Below, one piece after another: positions 34,944 through 42,377 of a stretch of 42,377 nt of DNA. The stretch's first letter is position 1, and each line of letters opens with the position of its first letter. The DNA is taken from contig NZ_JACIAH010000028.1 of NCBI RefSeq assembly GCF_014194695.1, positions 1-42,377 on the forward strand, given 5' to 3'. Source of the DNA: Rhizobium sp. BK399. GTDB taxonomy: Bacteria > Pseudomonadota > Alphaproteobacteria > Rhizobiales > Rhizobiaceae. A program made the translations under genes and the position numbers. Under the pieces are notes generated by a model. That model made no database searches and was not told where the DNA came from. It worked only from the letters and a program-made list of their open reading frames with translations.

Positions 34944-35356
34944 ATAAAGGTCATCAGGCTCGCGACAGCGAACGGAAGGAACAGAGCGAAATCGTTTGCC
35001 TGGGCAATTCCCGTTTTTCTTGTTGGAGCGGCATCCCTGCTGAAGCCTCCGATATAAACGGCAACTGGGCGCGCGCAGGCGGAAATGCGCGTGTGCGTAT
35101 TGCGTCGTGCGGCGCTGATATCTGCGCGGTCAACACTTGGATAAAGCCCGGCACGCCGAAGGAGAAGGTAGGTGACAAACTGGTTATGTCCATCACGGAA
35201 GACAGCGAGGGCAGCTACCCGGGCACCGCTTTCGACCCGCAACGCGACCTGATCTACAAGCTTACAGTCAAAGTCGATGGCGATAGGATGACCACGAAAG
35301 GCTGTGTCATCGCCGGTTTGATCTGCAAGGGCGTGGAATGGACGCGCATAAACTGA
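34944..35356 (+). pseudogene. DUF2147 exported protein, frameshifted
   Basis: The part from 35043 on reads AEASDINGNWARAGGNARVRIASCGADICAVNTWIK when its segments are joined, then KVGDKLVMSITEDSEGSYPG and DGDRMTTKGCVIAGLICKG, matching DUF2147 proteins (about 110-130 residues, periplasmic). The signal peptide (RNRAKSFAWAIPVFLVGAAS) is encoded just upstream in another frame, and the codon at its expected start is ATA (34944) rather than ATG. A frameshift near 35035 and a lost start codon would make the gene silent. It precedes the DUF2177 gene by 28 nt. Confidence 0.6.
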
Positions 35357-35384
35357 GCTCGAAAAATCCATCTGGGAGCCCCGT

Positions 35385-35803
35385 ATGAAAACTTACCTGA
35401 CCGCCTACACCGCAACGCTGATCGCCTTCGTCGCAATCGATTTTGTCTGGCTGAGCACCATGGCCGACCGTCTCTATCGACCGACGTTGGGCGAGATGCT
35501 TGGGCCGCAGTTCCGATTGGCGCCGGCAGTGGCTTTCTACCTGGTCTACGCCGCTGGGCTGACCTCCTCGCTGTCAGGACAGGGTACATCTCAGGATCGA
35601 TAGCGACAGCAATCATCTACGGCGCTGCCGTCGGTTTCATGGCTTATGCCACCTATGACCAGACCAACCAGTCCACCCTGAGAAACTGGTCGACTGGCTT
35701 GACGGTCGCCGACCTTATCTGGGGAACGGTCTTGTCGGCGGCAGCATCAGGCGTTGGGTTTTGGGTCACGCAGCGGATCTTTGGCACTGTGGCGCGCCTT
35801 TGA
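35385..35803 (+). pseudogene. DUF2177 membrane protein, frameshifted
   Basis: From ATG 35385 the frame reads TAYTATLIAFVAIDFVWLSTM, ADRLYRPTLGEMLG and APAVAFYLVYAAGL. It then shifts near 35570 and stops at 35601-35603. The remaining half, GYISGSIATAIIYGAAVGF, MAYATYDQTNQSTLRNW and LTVADLIWGTVLSAAASG, is in a second frame ending at TGA 35801. Both halves fit DUF2177, a four-helix inner-membrane protein whose genes commonly sit next to rpoE-chrR and the furan-fatty-acid genes of photo-oxidative stress regulons. It lies directly upstream of rpoE here. Confidence 0.8.
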
Positions 35804-35880
35804 TGCTCGCACGCGACGTCGGCGCCGGGGTTATCCAAGCCCAAGCAGATAGTTCGAGGCAAATTTCTGAATTCATTTTT

Positions 35881-35909
35881 TGATCCAGCAGCGCGCTGAT
35901 GCGTAGGTT
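35881..35909 (+). promoter_or_regulatory. Candidate autoregulatory RpoE promoter
   Basis: TGATCC (35881-35886), 17 nt, then TAGGTT (35904-35909). It is located upstream of the sigma factor gene, where an autoregulated RpoE promoter is expected. If used, transcription would begin near 35916 and the sigma start must be the TTG at 36017 or the ATG at 36065. Confidence 0.5.
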
Positions 35910-36016
35910 ACGCCATGAATATACAGATGCCGCTTCGAACCGGAGTACTTCGAGCCACATGCGCCGACGCGAAAGTGTGGCCGACGTCGTCGGGCGGGGC
36001 GCGAAAGGTCGGTAAA

Positions 36017-36592
36017 TTGGAGGAAGAAACCGTTAGCTTAGATGCAGAACGGATCAGGGTGTTGATGGCCGCGGTGGTAGATTCGCGCGATATCGGCGCG
36101 TTCGAACTCCTCTATAGGCACTTTTATCCGCGCGTGCGCTCTTACATGGTGAAAATGACGAGAGGAAACCGGATACTGGCAGAGGAGTTGGCGCAGGAGA
36201 CGATGATGCGCGTCTGGCACAAGGCTGCGCTTTTCGACCCGTCTAGGGCGCAGGCGTCGACCTGGATATTCACGATCGCCAGAAATCAGATGATAGACTC
36301 TGTTCGCAGAGCTATAAAGCCTGATTTCGATCCAAACGATCCGGCGTTCGTCCCGGATGAGTTTGAGGCCGCTGACGTGCTAATCGAGCGTCAGCAAAGC
36401 GCTGCAGCGCTACGCCGCGCAATGACAAATTTGAAGGGGAGATATGCCGAAGTGCTGCGCATGTCGTTTTTCGAAGGGCTCACCCATTCGACGATCGCAG
36501 AAAAACTAAACCTCCCAATTGGAACGGTGAAATCAAGGATACGACTTGCATGCGAGAAACTTCGTACAGCGCTTCAGGACGAAGCCAAATGA
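36017..36592 (+). CDS. rpoE: ECF sigma factor RpoE (ECF11-like, ChrR partner)
   Basis: An ECF sigma-70 factor. Region 2 runs from FELLYRHFYPRVRSYMVKM to ELAQETMMRVWHKAALFDPSR and STWIFTIARNQMIDSVRRA. Region 4 is MSFFEGLTHSTIAEKL followed by NLPIGTVKSRIRLACEKLR. The DPSRA-STWIF segment and the following cupin anti-sigma gene indicate the RpoE-ChrR group that responds to singlet oxygen. The frame is open from 35915, but a candidate promoter at 35881-35909 lies too close to that ATG. I therefore choose the TTG at 36017; ATG 36065 is the other option. The stop codon overlaps the chrR start (ATGA). Confidence 0.9.
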   Translation: MEEETVSLDAERIRVLMAAVVDSRDIGAFELLYRHFYPRVRSYMVKMTRGNRILAEELAQETMMRVWHKAALFDPSRAQASTWIFTIARNQMIDSVRRAIKPDFDPNDPAFVPDEFEAADVLIERQQSAAALRRAMTNLKGRYAEVLRMSFFEGLTHSTIAEKLNLPIGTVKSRIRLACEKLRTALQDEAK

Positions 36593-37242
36593 TAAAACAT
36601 CATCTGGACGGCGACATGCTCCAGCAATATGCGGCCGGGACCCTGGCTGAAGGCTGGAGCGTTGCTGTGGCGACCCATCTTGCCTTGTGCCCGGCATGCA
36701 GATCGGAGCTGTCGACCTTCGAAAGCGTTGGGGGGTATTTTATCGACAGTGAATCCGCTGATGATGCCGATGTCTCGCAAAGCTGGCAAAGTCTAAAAGC
36801 AAAAATCGATGCAGGCCAGATCGACAAGGTTGTGCCAATCAAAAATCGTTTCGCTTCGGATCGGACATATCCGGAACCTTTGAGGACCTATATCGACGCA
36901 GCGGGCGGTCTAAGGTGGCGCCGGCTCGGGCGCGGCGCTGCCCAAATGATGATACCGACCGGCGACGAGACAACGACAGTGCGACTGCTCAAGATTGCTG
37001 CCGGTCAGCCGGTCCCGGAGCATTCTCACCGGGGCGTGGAATTGACGCTGGTGCTTGACGGGAGCTTCAGCGACGAGGTTTCGACATTTGCGCGAGGCGA
37101 TGTCGAGATGGCCGACGACAGCTTGATGCATCAGCCTAAGGCTGATGCTGGCAAAGATTGTATATGTCTTGCCGTGACCGAGGCGCCGCTACGCTTCAAG
37201 AGCAGGTTTTTGCGGTTGATACAGCCAATCCTCGGGATTTGA
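36589..37242 (+). CDS. chrR: ChrR-type cupin anti-sigma factor
   Basis: A 217-residue zinc-binding anti-sigma factor. The N-terminal domain has HHLDGDMLQQYAAGT and HLALCPACRSEL, giving the His-x3-Cys-x2-Cys zinc site that holds the sigma factor. The C-terminal domain is a cupin (GQPVPEHSHRGVELTLVLDGSFSDE, with its His/Glu metal ligands, then FARGDVEMADDSLMHQP). In Rhodobacter the cupin part is needed for the singlet-oxygen signal and the N-terminal part alone inhibits RpoE. It overlaps rpoE by 4 nt (ATGA) and is surely cotranscribed and coupled with it. Confidence 0.93.
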   Translation: MIKHHLDGDMLQQYAAGTLAEGWSVAVATHLALCPACRSELSTFESVGGYFIDSESADDADVSQSWQSLKAKIDAGQIDKVVPIKNRFASDRTYPEPLRTYIDAAGGLRWRRLGRGAAQMMIPTGDETTTVRLLKIAAGQPVPEHSHRGVELTLVLDGSFSDEVSTFARGDVEMADDSLMHQPKADAGKDCICLAVTEAPLRFKSRFLRLIQPILGI

Positions 37243-37324
37243 CGGTCAGTATCATCGATCCAACAATCGCAGACCTGCTCACAGCCTCTTGTGCAGATCA
37301 CTTTGCACGATCTTTCTTCGTTTT

Positions 37325-37353
37325 TGAACCGGAGCGGCGGTTATTCGTAGAAC
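37325..37353 (+). promoter_or_regulatory. Candidate RpoE-type promoter of fasciclin gene
   Basis: TGAACC (37325-37330), 17 nt, then TAGAAC (37348-37353), 40 nt before the fasciclin ATG. It has the same 17-nt spacing as the candidates before rpoE and the 33221 gene, with one change in the -35. Confidence 0.4.
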
Positions 37354-37393
37354 CTCTACCGAGCCAAGAGGCCGGCATTGAGAGGAGAAGATT

Positions 37394-37951
37394 ATGAAGA
37401 AATTTCTGGTAGTTTCGGCAGTCGCGTTGGCCAGCATGATGACAGGCTGCTTGGCTGCATATGCCGCCAACCCTAAGGTCGGTGGAGCGGCGATGTTCGA
37501 GGACAAGAACATCGTCGAAAACGCCGCGAATTCGAAGGATCACACGACGCTCGTCGCTGCCGTCAAGGCTGCGGGCCTGGTTTCCACACTTGAAGGGAAA
37601 GGGCCGCTTACCGTGTTCGCTCCGACCAACGAAGCCTTTGAGGCGCTTCCGAAAGGAACCGTCGAGACTCTACTCAAGCCCGAAAACAAAGAAAAGCTCA
37701 CCAAAATTCTGACTTGCCACGTGGTTGCCGCTGATGCGCTGGCCAGCACCGTCGCCAAGATGATCAAGGATGATGGCGGCGAACATGACATCAAGACGGT
37801 CGGCGGCTGTGTTTTGAAGGCTAAAGAGAACATGGGCAAGATCACGCTCACTGACGAGGCAGGAGGAACGGCGACGGTGACGATAGCTGACGTCAAGCAG
37901 TCGAACGGCGTGATCCACGTGATCGATAAAGTTCTGCTTCCCAAGATGTGA
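37394..37951 (+). CDS. Exported fasciclin-domain protein
   Basis: A 185-residue protein with a signal peptide (FLVVSAVALASMMTGCLAAYA; the internal Cys could suit a lipoprotein, but the context favours normal cleavage at AYA-A). One complete fasciclin/FAS1 domain follows: NIVENAANSKDHTTLVAAVKAAGL, LTVFAPTNEAFEALPKGT, and the H-box-like GVIHVIDKVLLP. Such proteins are periplasmic or surface adhesion-like proteins and are often neighbours or targets of ECF sigma/ChrR systems. The ATG at 37394 follows GAGAGGAGAAGATT. A candidate RpoE-type promoter precedes it. Confidence 0.9.
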   Translation: MKKFLVVSAVALASMMTGCLAAYAANPKVGGAAMFEDKNIVENAANSKDHTTLVAAVKAAGLVSTLEGKGPLTVFAPTNEAFEALPKGTVETLLKPENKEKLTKILTCHVVAADALASTVAKMIKDDGGEHDIKTVGGCVLKAKENMGKITLTDEAGGTATVTIADVKQSNGVIHVIDKVLLPKM

Positions 37952-37994
37952 TTGGGCTGCCGGGCCGATACACTCGGCGCGGCACTTTATATGT

Positions 37995-38195
37995 TCACGT
38001 TTGACTGAAGTCAGCATCCACATCCGGCCGGTTCGAACGCCAACCGAGTTTAGTGCACAGGTCTTCACCAGCGGAGACGCCACTGCGTGCACTCTCGAAG
38101 GGTCCTTTCAGTATCGTAGTTACTCCGCGGAAGACAACGATTACCGTCTTTGATACCGGATCGTAAAACACTGTCATGCCGTCTTCGTAGTCCAT
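37995..38195 (-). CDS. Small protein of unknown function (66 aa)
   Basis: A 66-residue protein beginning MDYEDGMTVFYDPVSKTVIVVF, probably two beta hairpins and a charged tail. Support comes from a strong ribosome binding site (GGAGG, 9 nt before the ATG at 38195) and balanced codon use. No family recognised. Its leader carries the hairpin at 38214-38237, and it lies downstream of the response regulator gene on the same strand. Confidence 0.6.
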   Translation of the reverse strand: MDYEDGMTVFYDPVSKTVIVVFRGVTTILKGPFESARSGVSAGEDLCTKLGWRSNRPDVDADFSQT

Positions 38196-38213
38196 TGATA
38201 AATTCCTCCAATA

Positions 38214-38237
38214 AAGGGCCGGCGGAGGCCGGCCCTT
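38214..38237 (-). terminator. Hairpin between response regulator and 66-aa gene
   Basis: A perfect 10-bp inverted repeat (AAGGGCCGGC/GCCGGCCCTT) with a 4-nt loop. On the minus strand it is followed by TATT and then by the ribosome binding site of the 66-aa gene, so it could end the regulator transcript or act as an attenuator. Confidence 0.6.
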
Positions 38238-38376
38238 GCGGATCCGATGCCGATCCGCGTCAGCTCCTGGGGTGTGGAGCCGGTTCCATCGCTTTAGGGC
38301 TCTGCATGGAACGGACTTATTACGGAGTGCTCGAACCGCGGATCAAAACAAAATCAACTGTGTTTATGTTGTATCA

Positions 38377-38949
38377 TCAGCGCGGCTGGCCACGGGTCAA
38401 CAGTCGCTGCAAAGTCCGCCGGTGCAATCTCAGCAACCTCGCTGTCATGGAAATGTTGTACCCGTTTTCAGCCAATACCCTGTTGATATGTTCCCATCGA
38501 ACCTGTTCGGCAGGCGTTAGACAAGGGCCGCCACTTTGCTCTTCAGGCTGGCTTAGTCCGAGTATCTCCAAAATCTCGTCTGCGTCGGCGGGCTTGCTCA
38601 AGAACTCGGTCGCACCGAGTTTCACCGCCGAAACAACAGCGCTGACGTGGCCATAGCCAGTAAGGACTAGCGACTTGATGTTGGGCGAAACTTCCCTACA
38701 AAGCTTCACGAGTTCAAGACCGTTCTCGTCGCCGATGCGTAGATCAGTTATAAGTATATCAAGGTGGCCGAGCCTGATAACAGAGCCCGCGTTCTCAATC
38801 GTCGTGCAGATTTCGACATTCAGACCGCGATCTTCTAGGGCCTTGCCAAGTCGATGCGCGAAAGCGTTGTCGTCGTCTACCAAGAGCACGTTCAAGCGTT
38901 CCGTAGACTCACCATCTACTACATCGGGCTGGTCGGGTGTTCCTTCCAT
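38377..38949 (-). CDS. RegA/ActR/PrrA-family response regulator
   Basis: A 190-residue response regulator. The receiver domain (from about residue 19, LNVLLVDDDNAFAHRLGKAL) has the phospho-acceptor Asp in DILITDLRIGDENG, the conserved Thr in LVLTGYG and Lys in FLSKPADADE. The C-terminal Fis-type helix-turn-helix, VRWEHINRVLAENGYN with ISMTARLLRLHRRTLQRLL, is that of the RegA/ActR/PrrA group of redox regulators controlling respiration, nitrogen fixation and acid tolerance. The partner kinase gene is not in the window, so it is an orphan here. The ATG at 38949 follows AGGAGGAGGCA. A link to the oxidative-stress block next door is plausible but not shown. Confidence 0.9.
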   Translation of the reverse strand: MEGTPDQPDVVDGESTERLNVLLVDDDNAFAHRLGKALEDRGLNVEICTTIENAGSVIRLGHLDILITDLRIGDENGLELVKLCREVSPNIKSLVLTGYGHVSAVVSAVKLGATEFLSKPADADEILEILGLSQPEEQSGGPCLTPAEQVRWEHINRVLAENGYNISMTARLLRLHRRTLQRLLTRGQPR

Positions 38950-39216
38950 TGCCTCCTCCTAGGGACCCCTTGGGACTGCAGCGAACAAAGCTAGCCCCTT
39001 ATCTACGGTGATTTTCTTGTTCAGATCAGATCTATATGCCTTGCGGAACTTCGTCAGGTTGCTCGCGGTCTTGCAGACCGCTCGTGAAGCGCTTGGGTCG
39101 GAGGGATCGGCGACCGTCAGGACGAGTGTCCAGTGCTGCGGCGCCTTGGAGACGCGCGCCCTTCTACGACAAGGCGACAGATCGTAAATTCAAACGGCGC
39201 ACTGGAGAGTATAAAC
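38950..39216. other. Intergenic region with decayed coding sequence
   Basis: An open frame of about 55 codons on the plus strand (YALRNFVRLLAVLQTAREAL onwards, to a stop near 39187) looks protein-like but has no recognised family or ribosome binding site. It is probably the remnant of a gene. Confidence 0.3.
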
Positions 39217-39540
39217 ATGGCACTCAAGCGGATGGACAATATAGGAATCGTCGTAGAGAATCTCGAAGCGACGATTGATTTCTTTCACGATCTTGGTCTC
39301 GAACTCGAGGGGCGGGCCACGGTCGAAGGAGAGTGGGCTGGACGTATCACCGGATTGGGCGATCAGCGTATCGAGATCGCTATGATGCGCACGCCGGATG
39401 GTCATAGCCGGCTGGAGCTTTCCCGCTTCTTAAACCCATCGGTCGTCGAAGATCACCGCAACGCCCCAGTGAATGGCTTCGGCTACCTGCGCTCTATGTT
39501 TGTCGTGGATGATATTGATGACACGTGTCGCTTGCTAGGT
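39217..39540 (+). pseudogene. VOC-family (glyoxalase-like) protein, 3' truncated
   Basis: From ATG 39217 the frame reads MALKRMDNIGIVVENLEATI, DFFHDLGLELEGRATVEGEW, and EIAMMRTPDGHSRLELSRFL, to VVDDIDDTCRLLGK. This is a typical VOC protein of about 145 residues. After LLGK (about 39540) the sequence no longer matches, and the final strands with the second metal ligand (the usual ...RGPEGIIVAL) are missing. The frame runs on to 39660 in unrelated sequence. The break lies near the remnant of an insertion sequence, which begins about 180 nt further on. Confidence 0.7.
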
Positions 39541-39716
39541 AAAAGTCGAATTAACTGCAACTGCGAAGACGCCATAGATCGGCATGTGTGGGTCATGATC
39601 TCTTCGATAGCGCCGCTGAAGCGCACTTCCGTTCGACGACATCATCGAGATCTGGAATGATTGCGCCGAGCACCCTGAAACGCCACGGCTCATGTCTTCG
39701 GGAGATAGGGCGGGCC

Positions 39717-40608
39717 GTCCCTTGGCCTGTGGGGTATTGGCGCAGATGATGTCGATGTTAAGCTCATAAAGGGCTCGGCCGAACTGCGTCAGGCCGCTCG
39801 TCCGGTCTTTCTCCGAAGCATGGACTGGGCGGAAGACACCGTGCTTGTCGCTGTAGAATGCCAGAGGCTTGCCCCACTGCTGCAAATAGGCCTTCGTCGC
39901 ATGGAAGTAGTCGAAGGTGTTCTCCGATCCGGCAAACCGCAGATGCAAGAGCTTGCCGATGGCGTCATCGATGTAGACGAGCAGGGCGCATTTGGGACCG
40001 CGGTTCTCGAACCACCAGTGATGCGAGCCGTCGATCTGGACGAGTTCGCCGAGACAATCCCGCCGGCCACGCGGCTGAAAAACCCGCTTCTTGCGTTCGC
40101 GCCGCGAGATCCAGATGCTGGCCTCGGTCATCCATTGACGTAACGTCTCCTTGGCCACCGAGATGTGATGCAGTTCGATCAGCTTCTCGCGGGCCAGCGT
40201 CGGGCCGAAATCCAGATAGCGTTCGCGGATCAGATCCAGCGCCGCATTGCGAAACTCCTCGCTGTGGCGCCGATTGCTCGGTCGTGATCGCTTCTTCGAA
40301 ACTAGGCCGGTCGCGCCGGAGCGGTCATAGGCCTGCAGCAGCCGGTGCACCTGACTTCGGCTGAGGCCGAGCAGCTCGGCGACCTGAACGACGCTCAGGC
40401 GCTGATCACGGATCTTCTGAATAACTTCGAGGCGATGCAATTCTTTCTGCGACATGGTGATCATAAAGGACATGACGACTCCGACCGCTCATGGTCTCGA
40501 CCAGACTGGAGGTCGTCATCCTTGCTCCCAACGTTGGCATTGACCAGCACGTCGAGAGGCGAGACTGTCGCATCTCTAACTGGCCCAACTGTCGCATTAC
40601 TAAATAGC
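39717..40608 (-). mobile_element. Truncated insertion sequence with ISNCY/IS1202-like transposase
   Basis: On the minus strand a transposase starts at 40473 (or a few codons later) with a helix-turn-helix (LSVVQVAELLGLSRSQVHRLLQAY). The DDE core follows: ELVQIDGSHHWWFENRG with the first Asp, YSDKHGVF with the second Asp, then ANTPQAKGR. It breaks off at this point, just before the conserved Glu motif (VERMNRTL in the sister element), at about 39717, and reads on into unrelated sequence. The 5' end carries two tandem 18-nt motifs (40564-40581 and 40588-40605). The element has lost its 3' third and cannot move by itself. Confidence 0.75.
40564..40605 (+). repeat. Tandem 18-nt end motif of the truncated IS
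   Basis: ACTGTCGCATCTCTAACT and ACTGTCGCATTACTAAAT in direct orientation with a 24-nt period. An inverted third copy (ATTTAGAAATGCGACACT, 40690-40707) lies inside the left end of the neighbouring element. They are probable transposase binding sites. Confidence 0.6.
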
Positions 40609-40651
40609 CCCTACATCCATTGTGGCGGCCAGGTTGAAATGTCCGCCGATT

Positions 40652-40670
40652 TGCAAAGTAGAAATGTCAC
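40652..40670 (+). repeat. Left terminal inverted repeat of the IS
   Basis: TGCAAAGTAGAAATGTCAC, a perfect 19-bp complement of 42240-42258. Confidence 0.8.
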
Positions 40671-42239
40671 CTTGGGCGGGTCTTCAGCCATTTAGAAATG
40701 CGACACTCACCATGTCCACTTGCACTGAGGCAAGCCCCCGACCGGACCGGCTGGGCCAGGTTGCAAGGGAAGGGAGGGGGCGGGTGGGACACACCCCTTC
40801 GGCTTTAGCTTTGAGACGATCCAATCGACCCGTCACTCGGCAGCTTGCTGCCGCAACAGAGCCTTCTCACGTCGCGCAATCACCGCCGGATCGTTCATGT
40901 AATCCGTGCGCCTTCCGGGCTTGCGACCCCTCGGCTTATAGCCATTTTTGTCACTGTTGCTCTTCACGACCGGCTGTTCCTGCTGGTCCTGACGCTCCTT
41001 GATATAGGCTAGGAGTTCACCCAGCCGCTTGTTCTCGGTAATCGCCGCATGCGTCACCCGCTGATCCTTGTCGAACACCGAGTAGGGCAGGCAATAGCCT
41101 TTCCAACGCACATCCAGCCGACCGTCCGCATAGGCATAGGTCTCGACATAGCGACCGACCAAACCACGCGTCACCTCTGTCTCCTCCAGCATGATCCGCT
41201 TGCGCTCGAACGAGAACGTCAGCTGCGATCCGACATAGCGCTGCTCACGCTTGCAGAGGATCTCCGTCAACCGATCAGGCGCCAGATTCATCGGCCGGTG
41301 CAGGTCGTCTGGGCGGGCAGGGATGATCGCAAATCGCGTATTGTAGTCCTCCACGAAGTCCGGCAAGAACGCATTGCCTGCCTCCATGGTATCAATGCCA
41401 GAAAGCCGCAGCTCCTTGACCAGGCGGTCCTGCAGCGTCCGGTTCATCCGCTCGACACGGCCCTTGGCCTGACTCGAATTTGCGCAAAGAATCTCAATAT
41501 TTAGCTCGCAAAGCGCACGCCCGAACTGGGTCATGCCCTGGCCACCCTTGGCATCCTTCTTCGCCACCCGGAACACCGAATGCTTGTCCGAGTAAAAGGC
41601 AATCGGTGCGCCGTGACGTTTGAGATAGAGCGCCAGTGCCTCGAAGTAGGTGAAGGCGCTTTCGGAACACAAAGCGCAGCTGCATCAACCTCCCGGTCGC
41701 ATCGTCGACGAACACCAGCAGCGAGCACGGCGGTCCGCGATCCTCGAACCATCGATGCTCTGACCCGTCGATCTGCACCAGCTCGCCATAGGCTTCGCGT
41801 CGTAGCCGCGGCTGATGAAACGTTCGGCGCTGCTTGCGCGACAGCCACAGTCCGGCATCCGCCATCCAGCTTCGAAGTGTCTCGCGCGACACACGCAAGC
41901 CATCGCGTTCGGCGAGCTTCTCGGCTGCCAAGGTCGGCCCAAAATCCGCATAGCGTTCGCCAACCAGCGTCACCGCGTAATCGCGAACACCGTCGCTGAT
42001 CCGGTTGTTCGATGGCCGACCGATCGCCTTGTGTCTGATCGATGCCGCGCCGCCAGTCCGCATCCGCTCCAGCAGCCGATGCACCTGACGCTCGCTCAGG
42101 TCAAGCACATGCGCCGCTGACACCAGGGTCATCCGGCCGGCGATCACCTTCGACAAAATCTCGATCCGCTGCAGATCACGCTCGCTCATCGCAATCAGTC
42201 CCATCCGCAATCTCCGCCGTCATCAAACCCGGGGAGAGA

Positions 42240-42258
42240 GTGACATTTCTACTTTGCA
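42240..42258 (-). repeat. Right terminal inverted repeat of the IS
   Basis: GTGACATTTCTACTTTGCA, the complement of the left repeat. A related motif (GGACATTCTAACTTTGC) follows with a 24-nt period. Confidence 0.8.
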
Positions 42259-42377
42259 GAAACAGGACATTCTAACTTTGCGGTGTGAGTTCATGCTGAA
42301 CCGCGACTTTTGTGGCTCATCAAGCTAGCCGGCATGTCTGATCTGCGCGAGCAGTTTCTTTCGGAAGACTTCGGCCG

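Larger units (their letters stand above)
40635..42275 (-). mobile_element. Insertion sequence with frameshifted ISNCY/IS1202-like transposase
   Basis: This element is bounded by inverted 19-bp repeats (TGCAAAGTAGAAATGTCAC at 40652-40670 and its complement at 42240-42258). Beyond each lies a second related motif (AATGTCC at the left, GGACATT at the right). The transposase starts at 42210 and contains LVSAAHVLDLSERQVHRLLERM, then ELVQIDGSEHRWFEDRG with the first Asp. At about 41670 a one-nucleotide shift moves the frame; the rest, with YSDKHSVF, KGRVERMNRTL (Glu) and the C-terminal domain to 40833, is intact in the next frame. All catalytic residues remain, so either the element is recently inactivated or the shift is an error. 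Confidence 0.8.

Noticed and set aside
34910..35371. Minus-strand frame ending in a hydrophobic stretch FLPFAVASLMTFIGLRYAGLW
   Set aside because: It looks like a membrane-protein end, but it is antisense to the DUF2147 signal peptide and no upstream domain is recognisable; kept only as a possibility.
42334..42377. ATG followed by SDLREQFLSEDFG at the right edge
   Set aside because: No ribosome binding site and too short to judge as a gene start.

Overview
The window looks like accessory or plasmid-type DNA from a member of the Rhizobiales, most likely Rhizobiaceae. The reasons are an FeS-type PhrB photolyase very close to the Agrobacterium enzyme, a RegA/ActR-family response regulator, a rhizobial protein family annotated as urease operon accessory protein, a NepR-free RpoE/ChrR pair, and many insertion-sequence remnants. 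No rRNA, tRNA, CRISPR array or replication origin was seen.

Layout. 1-6.3 kb: start of a minus-strand gene at the edge, an autotransporter, an outer-membrane beta-barrel protein, a secreted Ntn-hydrolase of the choloylglycine/penicillin V acylase family, and a Nudix hydrolase. 6.3-10.5 kb: three membrane proteins (CPA1 cation/proton antiporter, AI-2E/PerM-type transporter with an extra soluble domain, MgtC). 10.6-12.5 kb: decayed remains of a possible TnsA-like endonuclease gene and an AAA+ ATPase gene.

12.8-24.8 kb is the most coherent part. It holds an alpha/beta hydrolase, a Rid-family protein, a ChaC-like cyclotransferase, a LysR regulator, a ring-cleaving-dioxygenase-like VOC protein, a headless AraC protein and a full AraC protein, an isochorismatase-family hydrolase, a XapX protein, a Tat-exported amidohydrolase, a DoxX protein and an MFS exporter. 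Five near-identical 29-nt elements, aligned without gaps, lie ahead of five transcription units here. One sits in the LysR/dioxygenase divergent promoter. I infer a LysR-controlled detoxification regulon for electrophiles, quinones or aromatics. Its fifth unit is cut off after 30 codons by an IS30-family fragment.

25.6-28.4 kb: a frameshifted alpha/beta hydrolase, a DUF305 protein and a YVTN-type beta-propeller protein. 28.6-38 kb is a photo-oxidative stress block: folE, SDR (double frameshift), phrB, DUF2256 and a broken second photolyase-like gene on the minus strand; then a gene with one internal stop, a broken FAD oxidoreductase, broken DUF2147 and DUF2177 genes, the rpoE-chrR sigma/anti-sigma pair and a fasciclin protein. 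Candidate RpoE-type promoters lie before several units. The regulator, phrB, folE and fasciclin are intact while most other members are broken, so the regulon seems to be eroding, unless the frameshifts are assembly errors.

38-42.4 kb: a small unknown protein, an orphan RegA/ActR-type response regulator, a truncated VOC gene, and two related insertion sequences whose ends carry tandem motifs with a 24-nt period.
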